This document shows positions 30,109 to 36,529 of a stretch of 36,529 bases of DNA, piece by piece. The notes beneath the pieces were generated by a model, which had not been told where the DNA came from, ran no database searches, and saw only the letters and a program-made list of their open reading frames with translations. Made by a program: the position numbers and the translations under genes. The DNA lies in the NCBI GenBank assembly GCA_003696075.1, contig RFHH01000069.1, forward strand, positions 1-36,529, read 5' to 3'. The first letter of the stretch is position 1. Every line of letters starts with the position of its first letter. This stretch comes from Acidobacteriota bacterium (GTDB taxonomy: Bacteria; Acidobacteriota; Polarisedimenticolia; J045).

Positions 30109-31857
30109 TCAGCGGATCAAGTCGTATCGCTTCATTCGCCGCCAGAGAGTCGTGCGGCTGATGCCGAGTTCGCGCGCGGAACGCGTGACGTGCCAGCGAT
30201 TCCGCCGCAGCACCTCGAGGATGCGTCGCTGCTCTTCCTGCTCCGGTCCGGTGGGGACCGCTTCGTCCGGGGGAACGGTCTCCGGCGCGACGGCGCGGCG
30301 GATCGCCGGGGGCAGGAACGCGCGCTCGATGCGACCGGTCGTCGTCGTCACCATCGCGACCTCGATCGCGTGCTCCAGCTCCCGCACATTGCCTGGCCAG
30401 TCGTAGGCGAGCAGCATCGCCATCGCCCGGTTCGAGATTCCCCGGAATTCCTCCTCGCGGCCCGCGTAGTACTTCGCCCGGAATTTCTCCATGAAATGCT
30501 CGACGAGCGGCGGGATGTCGGCACGGCGCTCTCGCAGCGGTGGGAGGTGAATCTCGAGCACCGCCAGCCGGTAATAGAGGTCCTCGCGGAACCGCCCGGC
30601 GGCGACCTCCGCGGCGAGATCGCGGTTGGTCGCCGCGATGATGCGGACGTCGACCCGGCGCGAGTCGGTTCCGCCCACACGCTCGAACTGTTTGTCCTGG
30701 AGCACCCGCAGCAGCTTGGCCTGAAGCGCCGGCGAGGTGTCGGCGATCTCGTCCAGGAGGATCGTGCCGCCGTCGGCCAGCTCGAAGCGGCCGGGCTTGT
30801 CGCGCACCGCACCGGTGAAGGCGCCTCGGACGTGGCCGAAAAGCTCGCTCTCAAGGAGGGTCTCGGTGAGCGCAGCACAATTGACGACGACGAACGGCCG
30901 GTCGCGGCGAGGCCCCGTTTGGTGGATGGTGCGGGCCACCACGTCCTTACCCGTTCCCGAGGCGCCGGTGATCAGGACGGTTACGTCGGTCTCGGCCGCT
31001 ACACGAACCTGCTGGAGGACCTTCCGCATCGCCGGACTGAGCGCAACGATCCCGGGGACGGCGCTGATCCGGGCCAGCTCCCGCCGCAGGGCGACGACCT
31101 CCGTGCGGTCATAGACGAAGGCCGTCACGCCGGCGACCTCATCGTCCTCGTCGAGCAGTTGCGCCGTCGTTACCTCCACGACACGCTCGTTCCCGCCCGG
31201 CACGATTCGCTCGCGGCAGCCGTCGACCGGCTTGCCGTGTTCGAGCGTCCACAGGAGCGGGCAGTCTGTCGAGCACTTCTCGCCCCGGAGGACATCGTCG
31301 CAACGGCGACCCACCGCCTCCGCGGCGCTGACCCCGGTGATCCGCTCGAGTCGGCGAGAGAACGACCGGATCACCCGCTCCCGGTCGACGGTGAAAACGC
31401 CGTCTCCGACGGCGTCGAGGATTCGCTCCGTTCGCTCCTTCTCCCGCCGGATGACCCGATTCACTTCCTCCAGTTCCAGGATGGTGTCGCGGAGCGCATC
31501 CATGTTGCGGAAGTTCTCGATGAGCCCGACGCAGCGGTTCGCCTCGTCCAGGAAAGGGTACGCGGTGAAGCAATACGAGCAGCGAGCGCTGGGCCCGCCG
31601 AGCTGAACGTTGAAGTGCACGTGCACCTGCCCGCGAGGCACCTCGAGCCGCTTCGGCGAGATGGCCGCCAGCGTCTCGGCCGGGACGAGCTGGGACAGTT
31701 TCCGGCCGCGCAGGTCCTGTCCCTCCCGGCCGACGATGCGAGCGAACGCATCGTTGGCATAGAGCACGGTCTCGTCGTGCCCGACGATGAGGATCCCGTC
31801 GGTGATGTGATCGAGGATGCGCTCCGGCGCCAGGCACCCGTTGGAGGCTTCGGCCAT
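30109..31857 (-). CDS. Sigma-54-dependent activator, PAS-PAS-AAA+-Fis
   Basis: The 582-residue protein has two PAS regions (about 10-120 and 140-255), a AAA+ domain (about 268-500) and a Fis-type helix-turn-helix (WHVTRSARELGISRTTLWRRMKRY, about 553-576, shown as two parts: WHVTRSARELGIS and RTTLWRRMKRY). Walker A is GASGTGKD (298-305), the sigma-54 contact is GAFTGA (345-350), and Walker B is GGTILLDE (363-370). Cys residues sit at 8, 93, 96, 109, 186, 195, 199 and 214, mostly in or beside PAS cores, suggesting a redox, metal or cofactor sensor; this is inference. There is no receiver domain, so a ligand or redox state, not phosphorylation, should be the signal. It probably controls the cytochrome operon downstream on the same strand. 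Confidence 0.93.
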   Translation of the reverse strand: MAEASNGCLAPERILDHITDGILIVGHDETVLYANDAFARIVGREGQDLRGRKLSQLVPAETLAAISPKRLEVPRGQVHVHFNVQLGGPSARCSYCFTAYPFLDEANRCVGLIENFRNMDALRDTILELEEVNRVIRREKERTERILDAVGDGVFTVDRERVIRSFSRRLERITGVSAAEAVGRRCDDVLRGEKCSTDCPLLWTLEHGKPVDGCRERIVPGGNERVVEVTTAQLLDEDDEVAGVTAFVYDRTEVVALRRELARISAVPGIVALSPAMRKVLQQVRVAAETDVTVLITGASGTGKDVVARTIHQTGPRRDRPFVVVNCAALTETLLESELFGHVRGAFTGAVRDKPGRFELADGGTILLDEIADTSPALQAKLLRVLQDKQFERVGGTDSRRVDVRIIAATNRDLAAEVAAGRFREDLYYRLAVLEIHLPPLRERRADIPPLVEHFMEKFRAKYYAGREEEFRGISNRAMAMLLAYDWPGNVRELEHAIEVAMVTTTTGRIERAFLPPAIRRAVAPETVPPDEAVPTGPEQEEQRRILEVLRRNRWHVTRSARELGISRTTLWRRMKRYDLIR

Positions 31858-31878
31858 CGTCCACCCGTTGGCTGAGCA

Positions 31879-31909
31879 GGGATACTAACTTACGAATATG
31901 TTATATCCC
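31879..31909. promoter_or_regulatory. AT-rich inverted repeat ahead of the regulator gene
   Basis: GGGATA-c-TAAC and GTTA-TATCCC pair around the centre TTACGAATAT, with one bulged base. The element lies about 22 bp upstream of the regulator start in the only AT-rich spot of a 112-bp gap, and overlaps where a promoter would be expected. It could be an operator or a leader hairpin. Confidence 0.45.
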
Positions 31910-31969
31910 CAACGCGGCCCCAGCCACCCGCGCATCCAACCGTTTCCAGACAGTGGGAATCGGCCGTGA

Positions 31970-33004
31970 TCAGGTCCGGCCGAGGCGGCGGGCCACTTCC
32001 GCGTCGTGGGGATCCTCCGCGTAGAGCCGCTCGAGATCCGCCCGCGCCTGCCGCGTCCGCCCGAGCGCCTCGTAGACCAGGGCGCGCTCGAAGCGCAAGG
32101 CGCGCAGCAGCTCGGGAGGGCGACCCTTGCGCCGGCGCAGCCCCGCGGTGAGTGCCTCGCGTGCGGCGTCGAGCAGGCCGAGGCGGCGCAGGGCGCGCCC
32201 CTTGTACAGGAGCATCGCGGCATGAGCCGGACTTTCGTTGCCCAGCCCTTCGGCGAGCTCCACGACGCGTTCCGCCGCCCGGCGGCCTTCCGCTCCGGCG
32301 TCCGGATCCGCCTCGAGGAGAAGCTCGGCCAGTGACACCTTGACGACCACGTCGCCGGGGCGCATCCGGAGAAGCCTCTCGAGCGCGGCGATCGCTTCCT
32401 TGCGTCGGCCGAGACGCTGCTTCGCCTCGACCAGCCCGAGCAGCGCGCCGGCGAGGCCGGGCCGGACGTGAGCGGTGATCTCCGGCGTCACCGGCAGCTC
32501 GAGGTCGAGATCGAGGCCGTAGCGGCGGAACGTGCGGCCCAGCTCCTCCCCCCGCTCGGCCGCCGATGCGAGGAAAGCGGCGGCCTCCGACGGCCGGTCC
32601 AGGGCGAGGGCCAGGTACCCGGCGAGGAAGGCGCCGTCGGCGAGGTGCAGCGCCTCGCGCAGCCGCTCGAGCGCCGCCACCTCGTCTCCGCGCACGAACT
32701 CCCGGCACCCGGCGATGAACGCCCGCTCGTGCGCGGGGGTGAACAGCCGCTCGAAGAAACCGGGCGTCAGCCGGCGCTCGAGCGCCTCGGCGCGCCGTGA
32801 CGCAGAGCTTGCGGCGCCGCGCGACGGCAGTGCGTGCGTGTAGAAGAGTCCGGTTCCCGGAATACCAAAGGTCACGCGACGGCCGCGGGGGCCGGCGGTG
32901 AACTTCGCCCCTCGCGGGCCGATCGACGCGGAAACACCCGAGCGGCTGAAGTTCAGCGTCACGCCGGGAGCGATGCGGACGCGGCGCCAGAATCGGAACG
33001 CCAT
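31970..33004 (-). CDS. DUF4236-domain TPR protein
   Basis: The 344-residue product opens with a DUF4236-like segment (FRFWRRVRIAPGVTLNFSRSG, GPRGAKFTAGPRGRRVTFGIPGTGLFY, given as motifs), a short glycine-rich beta module of unknown role. The rest is helical with tetratricopeptide-like repeats (RRKEAIAALERLLRMRPGDVV, GRALRRLGLLDAAREALTAG, RALRFERALVYEALGRTRQA). No signal or membrane segment is seen, so it is likely cytoplasmic. The ATG at 33004 has a GGAGGAG ribosome site. It follows the CHAT gene by 23 bp on the same strand, so the two are probably co-transcribed. TPR arrays usually hold partner proteins; the partner is unknown. Confidence 0.75.
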   Translation of the reverse strand: MAFRFWRRVRIAPGVTLNFSRSGVSASIGPRGAKFTAGPRGRRVTFGIPGTGLFYTHALPSRGAASSASRRAEALERRLTPGFFERLFTPAHERAFIAGCREFVRGDEVAALERLREALHLADGAFLAGYLALALDRPSEAAAFLASAAERGEELGRTFRRYGLDLDLELPVTPEITAHVRPGLAGALLGLVEAKQRLGRRKEAIAALERLLRMRPGDVVVKVSLAELLLEADPDAGAEGRRAAERVVELAEGLGNESPAHAAMLLYKGRALRRLGLLDAAREALTAGLRRRKGRPPELLRALRFERALVYEALGRTRQARADLERLYAEDPHDAEVARRLGRT

Positions 33005-33027
33005 CTCTCCTCCGCTGCCGCCAGCGG

Positions 33028-36000
33028 CTAACGCCAGTCACCCGCCGCGACGAACGCCCCCCAGTAGAACGGGTGGACCGGGCGGTGCGAGGCCCGGCGC
33101 ACCGCGATCACCTCCCGCGTCGCCGCCGCCACGGCCTCGGCGGTGGGCCGCTGTTCCTCCAGGCGCGCGCGATAGAGGGCCGCCATCCACTCACGCGTCG
33201 CGGAATCGTCCGCCGGCCACAGGCTCACGATCGCCGTGCGCGCGCCCGCCTCGAAGAAGGCACGCTGCAGGCCGAGAACGCCTTCAGCCGTGCGGACCTC
33301 GCCGAGTCCGGAGTCGCAAGCGGAGAGAACCACCCACTCCACGCCCGTCAGGTCGAGCGCGGCGATCTCGGCGGCGGTCAGCAGGCCGTCGTCCGCGGCG
33401 CTGTCCCGCCCGGAGCCCTGAGGCCCGGCGCCGATCGGTGCGCGATTGGCGCCGGCCAAGGCGAGTCCGGTTCGGAACAGCGGGTCGATCGGCACCGGCA
33501 GCACCGGCCCCGGCGCGAACGGCGCTTCGCCGCGTGCGCCGGCGGGGACCGTCCGGGGGCAGTCGCTTTCGATCCGGAAACTGTGCGTCGCGAGATGCAG
33601 GATCCGGCGCCCTGGGGCTTCCCGGCGGAACGTCGCTTCGTCCGCGGCGGCGCCGGTGACGATCCGGACCGCCGCGGGGGCCCCGCGTCGAGCGGCCGAA
33701 GCGCGCCACCGTTCGGCCAGATCGGTGACCTCCCGCTCCGTTCCCGGAAGCGGCGCGAAGCGCGCGGGAACGAGCCGCCAGCAGCCGTCCCGGCTCCGGG
33801 CGGAATCCCGCTCGGACGGCGGCATGGCGCTTTCCACGTCCTCAGGTGCGCCCGCCCGCGCACCCGCATCGAAGTCGATCCCCCCGACCGCCAGCAGACC
33901 TCGCCCGCGGCGAACCGGCGCGCCGCGCAGCAGATCGCGCTCGGAGGTGAGCCGGTGGACCGGAGCGCCGGTCTCGGCCCAGAAGCGGCCGCCGGCCGCC
34001 GGAAAGGTGGCGGGATTGACGGCGTGCAGCGCCCCGTCGGGAACGACGAACAGCACCCGGGCGCCTCCGGCCTTCGCGACCACCGGATCCCAGACCGCCC
34101 GGCGCAGCGACTCCGCCGCCTCTCGGTAGCGCGCGTCCGCCTCGTGACGATCGCGGCCAGCGGCGAGCGGAGGTGCCGAGATTTCCTCGCGCCACCGCCG
34201 GACCAGCTCTTCGATCCGACCGGCATCGCCCAGAGGCACGGCGATGGGATCGGCTTTTCCCGGGGGGAGGACGAACGCGACGTACGCCCCCCGAACCTCC
34301 CCGGTCCTCCCGGCCTCGTCGAAGCGCGCCCATGCGATCAGCGCCGCATCCGGCGGCAGCGCCGCGCGCACGGCATCGATCGTGATGCCCTCCACCGGCG
34401 CCGGCTCGGGCCCTCCGGCGCGCGCCAGCTCGCGTTCCGCCCTTTCCGCCTCCGCGCGGGCGCGCCGGATGGCGTCGCGGTAGGCCGCGGCCGGCGTCGA
34501 TCCCGGTCCGCGCACGATCAGCCCGGCGAGGTTCCGGCGGGCGCGCAGGAGCGCGAGCCGCGCGTCGCGGCTGCCCCGGGCTTCCGCGAGCCGCCTGTGG
34601 ATCAGGCTGTCGAGCACGAGCGCCCGGGAGGCGATCAGCGCCTCCCACACCCGCGCGATCTGCGCCGGAGCGAGGCGGCCTCCGGCGGCAAGGCCGAGGG
34701 CGACGTCCCGCCCCGAGCGGCCTCTCATGGACAAGGCGATCTGCAGCGCCTGTCGCTCCGGCAGGCCGCCCAGTTGCGCCCGCAAGCCCTCGCGGCTCGA
34801 CCTCCACGCGCGCAACGCGAGCTCCAGGGCGCCCGCCGCGTCCCCCCGCGCCGCCAGGAAGGCGGCGTGCTGGTGGAGAGTGCCGGCAGCGGCCGGATGG
34901 TCGAGTCCGACGGTGCGGCGGAGGACCTCCTCCGCTCGCTCGAACTCCCGCGCCGCCGACGCGTCGTCCCCCAGCTCGAACGAGAGGACGGCCAGCATCT
35001 CGTGATCGCGCGCCGCCTCCACCGAGGGGGCATCCTTCTCGTAGCGCGATTCGATCGCCGTGGCGCGCTCGATCAGCCGCCGCGCCTCTCGCCGCCGGCC
35101 CATCGAACGGGCCGCCAGCCCCTGGTCGTACAGAGCCTGCGCCAGCGACCGGTGATCCGGCCCGAGGGCCGCTTCGAGTCGCCGCGCCGCCTCGCCGTAC
35201 CGCCGGAAGGCGCTTTCCAGATCGCCTTCGAACCAGTGGGTGTGCCCGAGCGCGATCATCGACTCGGCGATCGCCGGATCGTCCGGATGCAGGCTCCGCC
35301 GCCGGATCGCCAGGGCCTGCTCGATGCGGCGCCGTCCCTCGGAAGTGTCGCCGAGCCGCGCCAGGAGCAGCCCGGAGTTGTTGAGCGCCTGCGCCCGCGC
35401 CAGAGGCTCGTGATCCGGGTGGGCAGCGAAGTAGGCCAGCGCGCGCTCGAACAGATCCTGAGCGTCGGCGAGGCGGCCGAGCTGCATCAGGATCGTCGCC
35501 AGGTTGCCGCGAGCCACGGCCGCGGCGAGGCCGTCGCCGGCCGCCTCGGCGATGTCGATCCCGCGCCGCGAGGCCTCGATCGCCTCGTCGAATCGTCCCG
35601 CCTGGAGCAGCGCCGCCGACAGGGCGTCGTAAGCCGAGGCCGTCCGCGGGTGCCGGTCGCCGAAGGCCGCGCGCACGATGCGAAGGGCTTCCTGCTGATG
35701 GCTCACCGCCTCCTCGGTGCGGCCGAGCTCCATCTGCAGGAGGCCGATGTTCCGGTGGATCGTGGCCAGTCTGGGGTCACCGGGTTGCAGCCGGCGCTCC
35801 CGGATCGCCAGGCAGCGCTCGTAGACGCCCAGCGCCGCCTCGCGCTCGCCGAGATCGACCAGCAGGCCCCCGAGGTTCACCAGCGTGGGCGTGATTTCGA
35901 GCGCCTCGGTGCCGAACAGCCGCTCGCGGATCCCCAGCGCGGTCTCGTACGCGCGGCGCGCCTGCTCGAGCTGCCGGCGCCGGTGGAGCACCGTGCCGTA

Positions 36001-36387
36001 CTGATGCCAGCTCAGCGCCGTGCCCGCGTCTTCGCGCCCGAGTTCGCGCTCCTTGATCGCGATCGCCCGGCGGGCCAGGCGCTCGTCCTCCTCGCTCGGG
36101 ACGGCCGGCGCGCGGCGCGCGGCGTCGACCGCCAGGTCGAGCACCTCCGCCGCCGCGAGCGTGTCGCCGAGCCCGTGCTCCTCGAGTTCGCGGAGCTTCT
36201 CGAGGGCCCGCTCCCGCGCCTCGGCGAAACGGCGCTGGTCGATCAGCGCGCGGATCGCGGCGAAGCCGTCCTCCCCCGCGCCGCTCTCCGGCGGCGCGGT
36301 CCAGCAGACGGGCGCTCCCGAAACGAGCGCGAGCAGCGCGAGCGCCGCGCGCAAAACCCCACGCGGGCCGCTGGCGGACCGATCCAC
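33028..36387 (-). CDS. TPR-CHAT protein, predicted caspase-like cysteine protease
   Basis: The protein (about 1119 residues from GTG 36387) has a signal-like segment (VLRAALALLALVSGAPV), about ten tetratricopeptide repeats to residue 480 (for example AVSHQQEALRIVRAAFGDRHP, RRIEQALAIRRRSLHPDDP), and a CHAT domain in the C-terminal 330 residues. The predicted dyad is His935 in HLATHS and Cys1024 in VVLSACDSG, both intact, followed by GVLGLQRAFFEAGARTAIVSLW and the final HPFYWGAFVAAGD. CHAT proteins are clan CD peptidases related to caspases and separase; some work in phage defence. The apparent export signal argues for an envelope role. GTG 36387 was chosen for the basic signal start and a nearby GAGGGGAGG; TTG 36441 is an alternative. 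Confidence 0.87.
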   Translation of the reverse strand: MDRSASGPRGVLRAALALLALVSGAPVCWTAPPESGAGEDGFAAIRALIDQRRFAEARERALEKLRELEEHGLGDTLAAAEVLDLAVDAARRAPAVPSEEDERLARRAIAIKERELGREDAGTALSWHQYGTVLHRRRQLEQARRAYETALGIRERLFGTEALEITPTLVNLGGLLVDLGEREAALGVYERCLAIRERRLQPGDPRLATIHRNIGLLQMELGRTEEAVSHQQEALRIVRAAFGDRHPRTASAYDALSAALLQAGRFDEAIEASRRGIDIAEAAGDGLAAAVARGNLATILMQLGRLADAQDLFERALAYFAAHPDHEPLARAQALNNSGLLLARLGDTSEGRRRIEQALAIRRRSLHPDDPAIAESMIALGHTHWFEGDLESAFRRYGEAARRLEAALGPDHRSLAQALYDQGLAARSMGRRREARRLIERATAIESRYEKDAPSVEAARDHEMLAVLSFELGDDASAAREFERAEEVLRRTVGLDHPAAAGTLHQHAAFLAARGDAAGALELALRAWRSSREGLRAQLGGLPERQALQIALSMRGRSGRDVALGLAAGGRLAPAQIARVWEALIASRALVLDSLIHRRLAEARGSRDARLALLRARRNLAGLIVRGPGSTPAAAYRDAIRRARAEAERAERELARAGGPEPAPVEGITIDAVRAALPPDAALIAWARFDEAGRTGEVRGAYVAFVLPPGKADPIAVPLGDAGRIEELVRRWREEISAPPLAAGRDRHEADARYREAAESLRRAVWDPVVAKAGGARVLFVVPDGALHAVNPATFPAAGGRFWAETGAPVHRLTSERDLLRGAPVRRGRGLLAVGGIDFDAGARAGAPEDVESAMPPSERDSARSRDGCWRLVPARFAPLPGTEREVTDLAERWRASAARRGAPAAVRIVTGAAADEATFRREAPGRRILHLATHSFRIESDCPRTVPAGARGEAPFAPGPVLPVPIDPLFRTGLALAGANRAPIGAGPQGSGRDSAADDGLLTAAEIAALDLTGVEWVVLSACDSGLGEVRTAEGVLGLQRAFFEAGARTAIVSLWPADDSATREWMAALYRARLEEQRPTAEAVAAATREVIAVRRASHRPVHPFYWGAFVAAGDWR

Positions 36388-36529
36388 GCCTCCCCTCGCC
36401 TTCCGGCCGGCGCGACGGCTCCGGTGCGCCGGCCCCCGCAAGATACCAAAAACGCGGCGCCGTGCGGCCCGCGCCCGCGCGGCGGGCTCAGGCCGGCAGG
36501 GCCGGCGTCCGGGGCCGGAAGGCTCCCGG
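36388..36529. other. Upstream region at the window edge
   Basis: These 142 bases precede the CHAT gene and should carry its promoter. Apart from a short AT-rich spot at 36441-36452 (agataccaaaaa) nothing recognisable is present. Confidence 0.3.

Noticed and set aside
30100-31875. 591-codon plus-strand open frame opposite the sigma-54 activator
   Set aside because: Antisense shadow; the minus strand carries all AAA+ and PAS motifs.

Overview
The window is about 36.5 kb of very GC-rich DNA from a Gram-negative bacterium. Evidence for an outer membrane is a TonB-dependent receptor, a DUF3373-type porin, lipoprotein and secretory signals, and type IV pilus minor pilins. The mix (bifunctional trehalose synthase, GH15, FkbM with Wzm/Wzt, TPR-CHAT protein, DUF4838 lipoprotein, sigma-54 cytochrome operon) suits an Acidobacteriota-like or deltaproteobacteria-like soil or sediment organism. 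That assignment is inference; no rRNA or tRNA gene was seen.

Layout. 1-971 (-): ApbE flavin transferase, cut by the window edge. 1156-3408 (-) and 3468-5234 (+): an OtsA-OtsB fusion and a GH15 glycosidase, divergent from a 59-bp AT-rich spacer, a likely trehalose synthesis and turnover pair. 5301-6614 (-): MATE exporter, divergent from a TonB-dependent receptor (6689-9094, +). After a structured 278-bp leader comes a large secreted orphan protein (9373-11814, +). 11998-14025 (-): LigA. 14162-17517 (+): a membrane protein with a discoidin-like C-terminus, then PilW-like and PilX-like minor pilins. 17589-18355 (+): glutaredoxin coupled to a small membrane PH-like protein. 18368-21343 (-): FkbM methyltransferase, Wzt and Wzm, a polysaccharide export operon. 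21464-23293 (+): DUF4838 lipoprotein. 23302-25494 (-): sulfatase-fold enzyme with Thr in place of the formylglycine Cys. 25495-26320: no intact gene, but a strong hairpin and a probable frameshifted gene remnant. 26321-31857 (-): respiratory module (monoheme cytochrome, porin, octaheme cytochrome of the tetrathionate-reductase-family type) with its own sigma-54 activator. 31970-36387 (-): DUF4236/TPR protein and a TPR-CHAT predicted protease.

The most interesting part is 26.0-31.9 kb. A PAS-PAS-AAA+-Fis activator (30109-31857) lies directly upstream of a three-gene operon encoding a small cytochrome, a porin and an eight-heme cytochrome. The gap holds a good -24/-12 promoter (29949-29964) and, about 105-160 bp upstream of the predicted start site, two perfect GAAAC-N5-GTTTC inverted repeats plus a degenerate third: a complete local sigma-54 circuit readable from sequence. 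The activator has eight cysteines, seven in or near its PAS domains, so redox or metal sensing is a reasonable hypothesis. The electron acceptor or donor is unknown.
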